Positions 16,426-25,997 of a stretch of DNA of 64,000 nucleotides are shown here, one piece after another. The stretch is taken from assembly GCA_035718275.1 (NCBI GenBank), contig DASTHI010000010.1:62001-126000 (forward strand), in the 5' to 3' direction. Every line of letters begins with the position of its first letter. Within the stretch, counting starts at the first letter, position 1. The notes under the pieces were generated by a model that saw only the letters and a list, made by a program, of their open reading frames with translations, was not told where the DNA came from and did no database searches. Position numbers and translations under genes: made by a program. Source of the DNA: Pseudolabrys sp035718275 (GTDB lineage: Bacteria > Pseudomonadota > Alphaproteobacteria > Rhizobiales > Xanthobacteraceae).

Positions 16426-17343
16426 TCAACGCCCAAGCGACGCATCTTCGACCATCCATCTCACTAGATTCTCAAACGCGTGGCCGGCGTGCGCCGCAAG
16501 TTCCGGCACCAGCGAAGTTTCGGTCATCCCGGGCTGGGTGTTCACCTCGAGGCAGAAAAGACCTGCTGCACCTCCGAGCCGATCATCGAAGCGGAAGTCC
16601 GATCGAGTTACACCGCGGCACCCCAGAGCCCGGTGGGCGGCAAGGGCGAGTCGCTGGACCTCTCGGTAAACGGCAGAAGAAATAGGAGCCGGCAGCAGGT
16701 GCTTCGATCCCCCGGGGGCGTACTTGGCCTCGTAATCGTAAAACTTGACCGCAGGCACGATCTCGATCACACCCAGCGCCTCGTCGCCCATCACGGCACA
16801 AGTGAGCTCCTTGCCGGGAATGTATGGCTCAACCATTACGCTTTCGCCAAACTTCCAATCTGGGTGCGTCAACTCCTGAGGCGGGTGCTCATGATCCCCG
16901 CGAATTATGAAAACGCCTACGCTCGATCCCTCCGCAAGGGGCTTGATCACGTAAGGTGGGGGCATGAGATGGCGTTTGGCAGCCTCGATTCGAGATGCAA
17001 TCATTCCTCCGGGCACGGGCACATTCGCGGCTTTAAGTATGGTTTTTGCGATATCCTTCTGCATGGCGGCTGCGGAGGCGAGCACTCCGGAATGCGTGTA
17101 AGCAATTCCGAGAATCTCAAGCATTCCCTGTAACGTACCATCCTCTCCAGGCCGCCCGTGCAGTACATTCAGCGCCACGTCAGGTTTGATTGCGCGTAGC
17201 GTTGTGGCGATTTCACGATCGACATCCACCAGGCTGACCCGATATCCGATCCGTTGCAGCGCGTCGGCGCAGGCTTTTCCGGAGCGCAAGGAAACCTCGC
17301 GCTCGGCTGACCAACCACCCATCAAAACCGCGACATGCTTCAT
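16426..17343 (-). CDS. ddl: D-alanine--D-alanine ligase
   Basis: This 305-residue ATP-grasp enzyme makes the D-Ala-D-Ala dipeptide used by MurF. The N-terminal MGGWSAEREVSLRSG loop, HGRPGEDGTLQGMLE, the ATP-binding YVIKPLAEGSSVGVF and the metal-binding end EVNTQPGMTETSLVPE are all present. Length is typical of the shorter DdlB type found in dcw clusters. It lies 4 bases after murB and is the last mur gene before the ftsQ-ftsA-ftsZ group. Confidence 0.97.
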   Translation of the reverse strand: MKHVAVLMGGWSAEREVSLRSGKACADALQRIGYRVSLVDVDREIATTLRAIKPDVALNVLHGRPGEDGTLQGMLEILGIAYTHSGVLASAAAMQKDIAKTILKAANVPVPGGMIASRIEAAKRHLMPPPYVIKPLAEGSSVGVFIIRGDHEHPPQELTHPDWKFGESVMVEPYIPGKELTCAVMGDEALGVIEIVPAVKFYDYEAKYAPGGSKHLLPAPISSAVYREVQRLALAAHRALGCRGVTRSDFRFDDRLGGAAGLFCLEVNTQPGMTETSLVPELAAHAGHAFENLVRWMVEDASLGR

Positions 17344-17347
17344 GATA

Positions 17348-18262
17348 TCAATTCTTCACTCCAACGCGCTTGATCTCCCATTCCAGATCCACACCCGAGC
17401 ACGCCCTCACTTTTTCCCTAACAGTTTCGCCAAGTGTTTCGATATCCGCGGCGGATGCATTGCCGAGATTGATCAAGAAATTGCTGTGAAGCTCGGAAAC
17501 CTGCGCGCCTCCGATCGTGAGACCGCGGCAGCCCGCCTCGTCAACCAGTTTCCACGCGCTGTGCCCCGGCGGATTTTTGAATGTTGATCCACCGGTTCTA
17601 TTGCGTGGCTGAGTCGCTTCGCGCTTTTTCTTAATTTGCGCCATTTCGGCCGCGATCTTTTCCGGCTCGCCATGCCTGGCTTGCAGCGTTGCCTGAGTGA
17701 AAATCACATCCTCGGGAACGCTGCAGTGCCGGTAGGAGAATCCCATCTCGGCCACGTCGAAGATTTTGATGTTTCCGGCACGATCGACCCCGCGCGCTTG
17801 AAGCACAACATTCCTGGTCTCGCCTCCGTAAGCACCTCCATTCATTCGCAATGCGCCACCGATGGTTCCTGGAATTCCGCTGAAAAAGGACAGCCCCGTC
17901 AAACCGGCTGCCTGAGCTGCCCGGGCAACCAGGACATCGAGTACCGCCGCGCCGGCGATGACTTTCTCGCCGTCGACTGTGATGTCGTTGAAGCCGCGCC
18001 CCAGCCGGACCACCACGCCGGCAACTCCGCCATCGCGTACGATCAGATTTGATCCCGCACCTATGACAGCAACCGGAACTTGAGCCGGCAGGTTGCGCAT
18101 GAAATACGCAAGATCGTTTTCGTCGTCCGGCATGAAGAATGCCTGCGCCGGCCCGCCAACGCGAAACCAGGTAAGCTCTCCGAGTGACTGGTTGGCGAGC
18201 AATCGTCCCCGCAATTGGGGCATCCTGGATTTCAAATCGGGGACGATATCGGTGAAGCTCAT
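17348..18262 (-). CDS. murB: UDP-N-acetylenolpyruvoylglucosamine reductase
   Basis: This 304-residue FAD enzyme reduces UDP-GlcNAc-enolpyruvate to UDP-MurNAc. FAD-binding segments WFRVGGPAQ and VIGAGSNLIVRDGG, then GIPGTIGGALRMNGGAYG, and the catalytic Ser loop in RNRTGGSTFKNPPGHSAWKL identify it. The pattern is that of a type II MurB (Tyr-loop absent, shorter than the E. coli enzyme). The ATG at 18262 overlaps the murC stop as ATGA, which decides the start over an in-frame candidate 63 bases upstream. Confidence 0.97.
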   Translation of the reverse strand: MSFTDIVPDLKSRMPQLRGRLLANQSLGELTWFRVGGPAQAFFMPDDENDLAYFMRNLPAQVPVAVIGAGSNLIVRDGGVAGVVVRLGRGFNDITVDGEKVIAGAAVLDVLVARAAQAAGLTGLSFFSGIPGTIGGALRMNGGAYGGETRNVVLQARGVDRAGNIKIFDVAEMGFSYRHCSVPEDVIFTQATLQARHGEPEKIAAEMAQIKKKREATQPRNRTGGSTFKNPPGHSAWKLVDEAGCRGLTIGGAQVSELHSNFLINLGNASAADIETLGETVREKVRACSGVDLEWEIKRVGVKN

Positions 18263-19656
18263 AACGATTTCAGTTCGGTGGGCAGAGCATGGGCCCAGTT
18301 TGTGATTGAACCCGCACCGAGGCATACAACATAGTCGCCGGGCCTTGTCGTGCGTTTGATCAGCGGCGCAAGTTTTTCCGGGCCTTCGAGAGCGATTACC
18401 TGTTTGTGCCCCCGCGCGCGCAGCCCCGCTACAAGCGCGTCCCGGTCGGCGCCGGGAATAGGTTGTTCGCCTGCGGGATACACCGGCGCCACGATAACCG
18501 TATCGGCGTCATTGAAGCAGGTACAGAACTGTTCGAACAAATCGTGGAGACGCGTGTAACGATGCGGTTGCACGACAGCGACGACCTTCCCTTTTGCGCT
18601 TTCGCGCGCGGCCCGCAGGACGGCTGCAATTTCAACCGGGTGGTGCCCATAGTCGTCGATAATGATGGCTTTGTTCCACTCCCCCACGCGGGTAAATCGT
18701 CGTTTGACGCCTCCGAAGCCCGCGAGTGCCTTTTGAATTGTGTCGGGGGCGATTCCAAGCGCATCCGCAACTGCAACCGCCGCGGTGGCATTCAATGCAT
18801 TATGATGCCCCGGCATCGGCAGCGTAAGGTTTTCGATTTGATGCGCGGGCGTAGCCCTGTCACGAAACAGAATGGAAAAACGTGACTCGCCGTTGAGGTG
18901 ATCGAGACCGACGAGGCGCACGTCCGCTTGTGGGTTCTCGCCATAGGTGACTATGCGCCGATCTTCGATCTTTCCGACAAGGTTCTGCACCACTGCATGA
19001 TCCGTGCACATGACGGCAAAGCCATAGAACGGCACGTTTTCGACGAAGGCACGGAATGCTTCCTGCACAGCATCGAAGGTGCGAAAATGATCGAGATGTT
19101 CCGGATCGACGTTGGTGACGACGGCAATATCGGCGGGAAGCTTCAGGAACGTGCCATCGGATTCATCCGCTTCCACAACCATCCAGTCTCCGGCGCCGAG
19201 CCTGGCATTCGTGCCATAGGCATTGATGATGCCGCCGTTGATGACGGTCGGATCCAGACCGCCGGCATCGAGCAATGAAGCAACCAGCGACGTCGTTGTT
19301 GTCTTACCGTGCGTCCCTGCAATTGCTATGCAGCTCTTGAGACGCATGAGTTCAGCAAGCATCTCAGCACGCCGAACGACTGGAAGACGCCTCGCCCGCG
19401 CGGCAATGAGTTCGGGATTGTCGCGTCTGATTGCTGAGGACACGACCACGACGTCGGCGCCTTCGATGTTTTTTGCCGCATGGCCAATCGAGATCTCGAT
19501 GCCCTTCTCGCGAAGCCGTTTGACATTCCCGCTTTCGGCAACGTCGGAACCCCGCACGGTGTAACCGAGATTGGCAAGGACCTCGGCAATACCGCTCATG
19601 CCTATTCCGCCGATGCCCACAAAATGCACCGGGCCGATATCCCGCGGCAGCTTCAT
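18259..19656 (-). CDS. murC: UDP-N-acetylmuramate--L-alanine ligase
   Basis: This 465-residue Mur ligase adds L-Ala to UDP-MurNAc. It has the N-terminal Rossmann glycine loop HFVGIGGIGMSGIAE, the ATP loop AGTHGKTTTTSL, the central NVDPEHLDH motif and the C-terminal YGHHPVEI and VQPHRYTR segments. It overlaps murB by 4 bases and follows murG after a 103-base gap. Nothing unusual is seen. Confidence 0.98.
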   Translation of the reverse strand: MKLPRDIGPVHFVGIGGIGMSGIAEVLANLGYTVRGSDVAESGNVKRLREKGIEISIGHAAKNIEGADVVVVSSAIRRDNPELIAARARRLPVVRRAEMLAELMRLKSCIAIAGTHGKTTTTSLVASLLDAGGLDPTVINGGIINAYGTNARLGAGDWMVVEADESDGTFLKLPADIAVVTNVDPEHLDHFRTFDAVQEAFRAFVENVPFYGFAVMCTDHAVVQNLVGKIEDRRIVTYGENPQADVRLVGLDHLNGESRFSILFRDRATPAHQIENLTLPMPGHHNALNATAAVAVADALGIAPDTIQKALAGFGGVKRRFTRVGEWNKAIIIDDYGHHPVEIAAVLRAARESAKGKVVAVVQPHRYTRLHDLFEQFCTCFNDADTVIVAPVYPAGEQPIPGADRDALVAGLRARGHKQVIALEGPEKLAPLIKRTTRPGDYVVCLGAGSITNWAHALPTELKSL

Positions 19657-19759
19657 GAAGGTCGCCCCTCAGCCTCTATCGGGCGTCGGAATATGCGCCC
19701 ATCCGGCCATCTCATGCAGGACAGGAAAGGCCGAAACAAGACCGATCGCCGCCCAATGA

Positions 19760-20857
19760 TCAGATCCCCGCAACTTTTACGACCAAATCAGCCAGCCTTT
19801 CAGCAGCATCCGACGTGCCGGCAGCCCTGGAAGCCTCTGCCATGCGAGCAAGTCGGGCGGGATCATTAGCAAGAGTAGCGATTTCGGCGGCCAGCCTCTC
19901 AGCGGTGAAATCGTTCTGCTCGATGCAGATCCCACCGCCCGCGGATTCGAGTGCAGCCGCATTTGCCGACTGATCCTGGTCCAAAGCATGCGGCAGTGGA
20001 ACAAGAATGGCAGGCCGCCCGATTGCAGACAGCTCGGCAACGGTGGAAGCGCCAGATCGGGAGACGACGAGCTGCGCGTCCGCAATCCGGCGAGGGAGGT
20101 CGGCAAAAAACGGCTCGACTTCCGCCCTCACTCCGAGGCGATGGTAGGTCTTGCGAACGGATTCGACGTCCTCGGGCCTGGCCTGCTGAACGATACTGAG
20201 CCTCGTCCCCAGCTGCGCGTCGAGATGACCGACCGCCGCTGGAACGATTTCAGACATCACGCGAGCACCCTGACTTCCGCCGAACACGACGAGGCGAAGC
20301 TTAAGGTCGCTCGGCGGCTCATACGGGATGGACCCCGCGCTGATGACCTGCGGCCGGACGGGGTTGCCGGTGAAAGTCGTCTTGCCTTCCCAATGTCTGT
20401 TGAAGTTTTTGAGCGAGCGGAATCCTGTGGCGATCGCGGTCACGCGCGCTGCCAGCAGGCGATTGGCGCGACCCATCACTCCATTTTGCTCGTGTAAAAT
20501 CGTCGGTATGCCGCGCCAGGTGGCCGCAAGAACGGGCGGCACTGTCGGATAACCACCAAAACCAATGACGGCCCTCGGTTTGATGCGTCCGAGAAGAAGC
20601 CACGCTTTCGCGGTGCCAAAAGCAAGAAGAGTCGCGGTCTTCGCCAGCGACAGCGGGTCGCGCCCGCGCAATGTCGCGCTCGGGATGAAGTGCAATGCCC
20701 GCGCGGGGAATTGATAGTGCGCCACCCGCCGGTCCGTGGCGAGATCAACAGCGATGTTGCGCTTCTTGAGAGCGATGGCCAGGGCTTCGGCGGGAAACAG
20801 GTGACCGCCAGTGCCGCCGGCCGCCAACAGAACGAGCGGCACGCCGCTCGTTACCAT
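19760..20857 (-). CDS. murG: Lipid II synthase (UDP-GlcNAc transferase MurG)
   Basis: This 365-residue GT-B glycosyltransferase works at the inner face of the cytoplasmic membrane, adding GlcNAc to lipid I. Signature glycine loops are AAGGTGGHLFPAEALA at the N-terminus and FGGSQGARV in the middle. The donor-binding region SRSGASTVAELSAIGRP and HALDQDQSANA is also present. Its ATG shares a base with the ftsW stop (TGATG at 20855-20859), indicating coupled translation. Confidence 0.97.
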   Translation of the reverse strand: MVTSGVPLVLLAAGGTGGHLFPAEALAIALKKRNIAVDLATDRRVAHYQFPARALHFIPSATLRGRDPLSLAKTATLLAFGTAKAWLLLGRIKPRAVIGFGGYPTVPPVLAATWRGIPTILHEQNGVMGRANRLLAARVTAIATGFRSLKNFNRHWEGKTTFTGNPVRPQVISAGSIPYEPPSDLKLRLVVFGGSQGARVMSEIVPAAVGHLDAQLGTRLSIVQQARPEDVESVRKTYHRLGVRAEVEPFFADLPRRIADAQLVVSRSGASTVAELSAIGRPAILVPLPHALDQDQSANAAALESAGGGICIEQNDFTAERLAAEIATLANDPARLARMAEASRAAGTSDAAERLADLVVKVAGI

Positions 20858-22005
20858 CAGAACTTGCTCCCGGCCGCGACGAGGTCGGGCGAGATCATTG
20901 CGGCGCGCGGCTGCTCGCGCGTCAATGCCAACAGCATGCCCATCGCATAAGCCAGCGAAATCATCGAGGAGCCGCCGTACGAGATGAACGGCAATGTCAT
21001 TCCCTTAGCGGGAATTAGATGCAAGTTCACAGCCATGTTGATGGCCGACTGGCTCGCGAACAGGATGGTGAGCCCTGCCGCGGCAAAGCGCGTGAATGGA
21101 TCATCATTGCGCATCGCTCTCATCAACATGCGAACGATGATAAAAACAAATAGGGCGACCAGGGCCAAGCACAGCGCCACACCGAATTCTTCGGCAGCCA
21201 CCGCGAATACAAAATCGGTATGACTCTCCGGGAGAAGCCGCTTTACTGTCCCTTCACCAGGCCCTTTCCCGAACCAGCCACCCCGCATGAAGCTTTCGGT
21301 GGCGATATCGATGTTGAACGTGTCGCCTGACCCAGGATCGAGAAATCGTCGGATCCTCCTGGCGACGTGCGGGACAGTGTAATACGCGCTCAAAAGGCCA
21401 ACACCGGCCATTCCGGCAATTCCAAGAACCCAGACAAATCGCATTCCGGCTATGAAGAAGAGCGCGCTCCATACGAGCGCAATGAGCATGGTCTGTCCGA
21501 AGTCAGGCTGGACAACCAGCAGAGCAATGACCATGAGCAGGAGTGCAAGCGACAATGAATTCGCCGGCATGTCGGGACGCTTTGCCGATTCACCGAAAAG
21601 CCAGGCAACGATCACCACGAATGCGGGCTTAAGAAATTCCGAGGGCTGGATGCTTATTCCTGCCACGACCAACCAGCGGCGCGCGCCCTTGATCTCGGCA
21701 CCAAAGAAAGGTGTGGCTGCGACCAGTACCAGGCTTGTGATGAAAACGATCAGTGACAGTCGACGCACCTGTCGCGGGTTGAGAAAAGACACCCCGAGCA
21801 TCACCGCAATCGACGGCAACAAATACAGAATATGCCGATTGACGAAATAGAATGGCTCAAGGCCCAGGCGGCCGGCGACCGGAGGGCTCGCCGCAAGAGA
21901 GAGCACCACTCCGGCCAGCATCAAGGCACCGATGGCCGCGATCGTGAGCCTGTCGACCGTCCACCACCACTCACCAAAAGGCGTGCGTTGCGCTCGCGAG
22001 AGCAT
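20857..22005 (-). CDS. ftsW: Peptidoglycan glycosyltransferase FtsW (SEDS family)
   Basis: This 382-residue polytopic membrane protein polymerises lipid II at the septum together with FtsI. About ten hydrophobic segments are visible. Family motifs include FLNPRQVRR, WLVVAGISIQPSEFLKPA, VQPDFGQTML (with the catalytic Asp) and the end segment GMTLPFISYGGSSMI. It lies in the standard position between murD and murG, with a 39-base gap from murD. The last residues are a short cytoplasmic tail. Confidence 0.97.
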   Translation of the reverse strand: MLSRAQRTPFGEWWWTVDRLTIAAIGALMLAGVVLSLAASPPVAGRLGLEPFYFVNRHILYLLPSIAVMLGVSFLNPRQVRRLSLIVFITSLVLVAATPFFGAEIKGARRWLVVAGISIQPSEFLKPAFVVIVAWLFGESAKRPDMPANSLSLALLLMVIALLVVQPDFGQTMLIALVWSALFFIAGMRFVWVLGIAGMAGVGLLSAYYTVPHVARRIRRFLDPGSGDTFNIDIATESFMRGGWFGKGPGEGTVKRLLPESHTDFVFAVAAEEFGVALCLALVALFVFIIVRMLMRAMRNDDPFTRFAAAGLTILFASQSAINMAVNLHLIPAKGMTLPFISYGGSSMISLAYAMGMLLALTREQPRAAMISPDLVAAGSKF

Positions 22006-22044
22006 TTTCCATTCCCCGTGACGCGCAGGCTGACGCCTCGTGGT

Positions 22045-23454
22045 TTAGGAAGCATTAACGGTTGCGGTTACCCCCGGCATGGCAAGCACGAAATCGCTGA
22101 AGGCCTGGCCGCGAACTTCGAAATTGGGGTACTGGTCGAACGAAGCGCACGCCGGCGACAGCAGCACCACGGGTTGGCTCAAACGTGACGCTTCGGCGTC
22201 GCGGGCGGCCGCTTTGACAGCTGCCGAGAGTTCCCCGTCGATCTCGTAGGTGACACGGCCATCCAATGTACGCGCGAATTCCTTCGCCGCTTCTCCGATC
22301 AGATAAGCCTTCCGAATGCGAGGAAAGAATTCTGCCAGGCTTTCTATTCCACCTGTTTTCGGCTTGCCTCCAGCGATCCAGAATATGTCGTCAAAGCTGG
22401 CCAGCGCCCTCGCCGCAGAATCCGCATTCGTCGCTTTCGAGTCGTTTACGAACAGCACATTACCCTTGTGCCCGACCTGTTGCATGCGGTGGGCAAGACC
22501 TGGGAAAGTGGTGAGCCCCTTCTGGATGACGGAGATGGACATACCAAGCGCATCACAAGCGGCGATGGCGCAGCCGGCATTCTGGGCGTTGTGCACGCCG
22601 CGCAGCGAGCTAATTCCCGCAAGATCTGCAACTTTCTCCGCCGTCCCAGCGCTCGCGCGGAAAATGCGGCTCCCCTTTGCGTAGTATCCGTTCGCAACCG
22701 GCTGCGACACCGAAATGCGTGCGACTCTCTTGCCAGACCGTGCAACGCGCTCTGCAATCGATTGCGCGTACGGATCGTCGATGCCGATGACCGCCGTCCC
22801 GCCATTGTCCACGTTTGCCGGCAGCCTCGCCTTTATGTCCGCATAGTTCTCGATCGTGCCGTGGCGGTCCAGATGATCCTCGGAGATGTTGATAAGAATA
22901 CCGACAGTCGGCTGTAATGATGGCGCCAGATCGATCTGGTAAGAAGAGACTTCCAGAACATAGAAACGCCCCGTTTTGAAAGGCTGCAAAGCGAGGACTG
23001 GCACGCCGATATTGCCCCCCATTTGGGCATCCATTCCCGCGCTGGTGAGCAGGTGTGCCATCAGAGCGGTCGTGGTGGATTTTCCGTTTGTGCCGGTGAT
23101 CGCGATCAACGGACAGTCGCAGCCCAATCTTGCTCGCTCGCGACAAAACAGTTCGATGTCCCCGATGATCGCTACATTGTTCTTTCGTGCTAGCTCGACG
23201 CTCCAATGTGGTCTTGGATGGGTGAGCGGCACGCCGGGCGTGAGTACCAGTGCTGTCAGATGGGACCAATCCGCCGTATGCAGATCGATGATTGGGATGC
23301 CAGCCTTTCGAGCCTCATCGATTTTGCTTTCGTTATCGTCGAAGCAAACAACCGTCGCACCACCTTCTTTCAGCGCGCGCGCTGAAAGAAGCCCGGAGTT
23401 CCCTAGTCCGAAGACCGCAACCTGTTTGCCGGCGAACGTAGTGACCGGGATCAA
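22045..23454 (-). CDS. murD: UDP-N-acetylmuramoylalanine--D-glutamate ligase
   Basis: This 469-residue Mur ligase adds D-Glu. VFGLGNSGLLSA near the N-terminus, the ATP loop ITGTNGKSTTTALM, NISEDHLDRHG and the C-terminal LLSPACASFDQYPNFEVRG are diagnostic. The start is a TTG at 23454, three bases after the mraY stop. No ATG or GTG is available near the conserved N-terminus, and a GAGA in the mraY end serves as a weak ribosome binding site. A TTG start could lower its output relative to its neighbours. Confidence 0.96.
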   Translation of the reverse strand: MIPVTTFAGKQVAVFGLGNSGLLSARALKEGGATVVCFDDNESKIDEARKAGIPIIDLHTADWSHLTALVLTPGVPLTHPRPHWSVELARKNNVAIIGDIELFCRERARLGCDCPLIAITGTNGKSTTTALMAHLLTSAGMDAQMGGNIGVPVLALQPFKTGRFYVLEVSSYQIDLAPSLQPTVGILINISEDHLDRHGTIENYADIKARLPANVDNGGTAVIGIDDPYAQSIAERVARSGKRVARISVSQPVANGYYAKGSRIFRASAGTAEKVADLAGISSLRGVHNAQNAGCAIAACDALGMSISVIQKGLTTFPGLAHRMQQVGHKGNVLFVNDSKATNADSAARALASFDDIFWIAGGKPKTGGIESLAEFFPRIRKAYLIGEAAKEFARTLDGRVTYEIDGELSAAVKAAARDAEASRLSQPVVLLSPACASFDQYPNFEVRGQAFSDFVLAMPGVTATVNAS

Positions 23455-23456
23455 AG

Positions 23457-24542
23457 CTATCTCAATTTCAATGTTGCCAATCCTGCAAGCGCGAGGACAA
23501 CGGCAACGATCCAGAATCGGATGACGATCTGCGGCTCCGTCCAGCCCAGTTGCTCATAATGATGGTGAATGGGAGCCATTTTGAACACGCGCTTGCCCGT
23601 CAACTTGAATGAGACCACCTGCACGATGACCGACACCGCTTCAAGCACGAAGAGGCCTCCCACGATCGCAAGGACAATCTCATGCTTGATTGCGACCGCC
23701 ACCGAGCCGAGCAGGCCTCCCAGGGAGAGTGAGCCGGTGTCGCCCATGAAGATCGAGGCAGGTGGCGCGTTGAACCACAGGAAGCCCAAGCCCGCGCCGA
23801 TGACCGCACCACAAAGTACCGCAAGTTCGCCGGTGCCCGCCACATAATGGATTTGCAGGTACTCGGCAAACACGGCGTTGCCCGCCAAATACGAAATGAG
23901 GCCGAAGCTTGCAGCCGCGATCATCACCGGCACGATCGCCAAGCCGTCAAGTCCATCCGTAAGATTGACGGCGTTGCCGGCTGCAACGATCACGAAAGCG
24001 CCAAAGAGAACGAATGCCCAACCGAAATTGATCACGAGGTCCTTGAAAAAAGGAAATACCAGAGATGTCGCGATCGGGCCGCGGCCAAGATGCGCGAGCG
24101 CGGTGCAGGCCAGAACAGCGATCACGGCTTCTGCGATCAACCGGGTACGGCCGCCGAACCCGGCATGGGTTTGCTTGATGACCTTAAGATAGTCGTCATA
24201 AAAGCCGATGATCCCAAATGAGATCGTCACGCCGAGAACGACCCATACATACGGACTCTTTGGATTCGCCCAAAGCAAAGTTGAGACCAGCAGGCCGGAG
24301 AGGATCATCAGACCGCCCATGGTGGGCGTGCCCTTCTTCGTCACAAGGTGTGACTGAGGACCATCGGTGCGGATGGGCTGCCCCTTGCCCTGCTTCAATC
24401 GAAGCAGATCGATGATAGGACCTCCGAAGAGAAACACAAATACGAGTGCGGTCACGATCGCGCCGCCGGTGCGGAATGTGATGTAGCGAAATACGTTCAG
24501 GAATGAGACTTTGTCCGAGAGTTCGGTCAGCCAGTAGAACAT
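23457..24542 (-). CDS. mraY: Phospho-N-acetylmuramoyl-pentapeptide transferase
   Basis: This 361-residue integral membrane enzyme moves phospho-MurNAc-pentapeptide to undecaprenyl phosphate, giving lipid I. About ten membrane segments are seen. Catalytic and Mg-binding motifs include KKGTPTMGGLMI, FGIIGFYDDYLKV (DDxxK-type), NAVNLTDGLDGLA and the histidine cluster PIHHHYEQLGW. It sits between murF (18-base gap) and murD (2-base gap), as in all dcw clusters. Confidence 0.98.
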   Translation of the reverse strand: MFYWLTELSDKVSFLNVFRYITFRTGGAIVTALVFVFLFGGPIIDLLRLKQGKGQPIRTDGPQSHLVTKKGTPTMGGLMILSGLLVSTLLWANPKSPYVWVVLGVTISFGIIGFYDDYLKVIKQTHAGFGGRTRLIAEAVIAVLACTALAHLGRGPIATSLVFPFFKDLVINFGWAFVLFGAFVIVAAGNAVNLTDGLDGLAIVPVMIAAASFGLISYLAGNAVFAEYLQIHYVAGTGELAVLCGAVIGAGLGFLWFNAPPASIFMGDTGSLSLGGLLGSVAVAIKHEIVLAIVGGLFVLEAVSVIVQVVSFKLTGKRVFKMAPIHHHYEQLGWTEPQIVIRFWIVAVVLALAGLATLKLR

Positions 24543-24560
24543 TGTGTCTATCCTGAGAGT

Positions 24561-25997
24561 TCAGCCTCGTGCCGGGATGTGACCGCGTGCCGGCTGGCTG
24601 GAGAAGCGATGTTCCAATGCCTTGACGAGCGGCCCCATTTTCGAACCGAGCGAACCCTTCACCATGATGGCGTCACCAGCACGAATCGCGTCAAGCACGG
24701 CAGGCGCAAGAGCTGCGGCAGTTTCGGCATAGCCTCCGCGCGAACGCAGCGGAAGGGCGTCCCAAAGCGCGCGCATAAGCGGTCCGGAACAAAAAACGAG
24801 ATCGATCTCCAAGTCATCGATAGCCCCGGCAAGAGCCCGGTGCAACTCGCTGCCGTCCGGGCCCAATTCAAGCATGTCCCCCATGACGGCAATCCGCCGG
24901 CCGAGCTTGCCGATCGGCGCCTGGCCAAGAACAGCCAAGGCGGCGCGCATCGAAGCCGGATTGGCGTTATAGCTTTCATCGATGAGAAGCGCGCTGCCGT
25001 TCGGAACCGTGAGGATTGAGCGCGCACCCCTTCCGCCTGGCGGCGCGAATTTGGTGAGCGCCAGCGCGGCCGATTCGAGATCCGCTCCTGCAATTGCGGC
25101 AGCAGCGAGGACGGCAAGCGAATTGATGGCAATATGGCGGCCTGGCGCGCCGATATTGTAAGTCAGTGAACGGCCTAAGATGGTTGCCTCGACGGTCGAT
25201 GAATCGGGCTGCAGGGAAACTCGTTCAAGCCGCGCGTCCGCCTCGCGCGATTCGCCAAACGAGACGAAGCGCCGAATTCCGTTCGCACGCGCAGCCGCCT
25301 CGAGGCGGGCAAATTGCGCATTGTCTCGATTGAGAACGGCCGCGCCGTCGGGTTCAACTCCGACGAAGACTTCCGCCTTGGCGTCGGCGATTTTTTCGAG
25401 AGTGCCGAAGTACTCGAGGTGAACGGGTTCAACCGCAGTGATAATCGCGATGTGAGGACGGACGAGTTTCGTGAGCGGCGTGATTTCGCCCGAGTGATTC
25501 ATTCCAATTTCGAATACTGCATATCGCGCGGTTTCGGGACATCGCGCCAACGACAACGGGACACCCCATTGATTGTTGTAGGAAGCAGCAGATGCGTGAG
25601 TTTCGCCGTTCGCAGTAAGAGCAAGATGAAGCGCTTCCTTCGTAGTGGTCTTGCCGACGGATCCCGTCACAGCAATCCTGGTTGCAGGGCATCTCGTGCG
25701 AGCGGCACGTGCAAGATCGCACAATGCCTCGAGCACATCGGTGACGAGCAACAGCGGCGCACCCGGAAAGCTGTCTCGTTTTGACGCTCGGACAACCGCG
25801 AGCGCCGCGCCCGCTCTTATCGCATTCTCCACGAAATCGTGACCGTCACGATTTTCTCCCTGGATTGCAAAAAATGCCTCTCCCTTCCCGAGGCTGCGGC
25901 TGTCTATTGAAATGCCCCTCACATTGGCCGGGAGTGCACCGACTTTCTCCGCTCGCATTGCAGCCGCCATGTCACCGCTCGACCAAAGCGCAGTCAT
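24561..25997 (-). CDS. murF: UDP-MurNAc-tripeptide--D-alanyl-D-alanine ligase
   Basis: This 478-residue Mur ligase adds D-Ala-D-Ala to complete the pentapeptide. It has an N-terminal ISIDSRSLGKGEAFFA domain like MurE, the ATP loop TGSVGKTTTKEALH, a central EIGMNHSGEI motif and the C-terminal IDESYNANPASMRAA. The C-terminal tail is slightly extended. Its ATG overlaps the murE stop by 4 bases. Confidence 0.97.
   Translation of the reverse strand: MTALWSSGDMAAAMRAEKVGALPANVRGISIDSRSLGKGEAFFAIQGENRDGHDFVENAIRAGAALAVVRASKRDSFPGAPLLLVTDVLEALCDLARAARTRCPATRIAVTGSVGKTTTKEALHLALTANGETHASAASYNNQWGVPLSLARCPETARYAVFEIGMNHSGEITPLTKLVRPHIAIITAVEPVHLEYFGTLEKIADAKAEVFVGVEPDGAAVLNRDNAQFARLEAAARANGIRRFVSFGESREADARLERVSLQPDSSTVEATILGRSLTYNIGAPGRHIAINSLAVLAAAAIAGADLESAALALTKFAPPGGRGARSILTVPNGSALLIDESYNANPASMRAALAVLGQAPIGKLGRRIAVMGDMLELGPDGSELHRALAGAIDDLEIDLVFCSGPLMRALWDALPLRSRGGYAETAAALAPAVLDAIRAGDAIMVKGSLGSKMGPLVKALEHRFSSQPARGHIPARG

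Noticed and set aside
22610..23269. 219-codon minus-strand frame within murD
   Set aside because: It overlaps murD out of frame, which carries all Mur ligase motifs.
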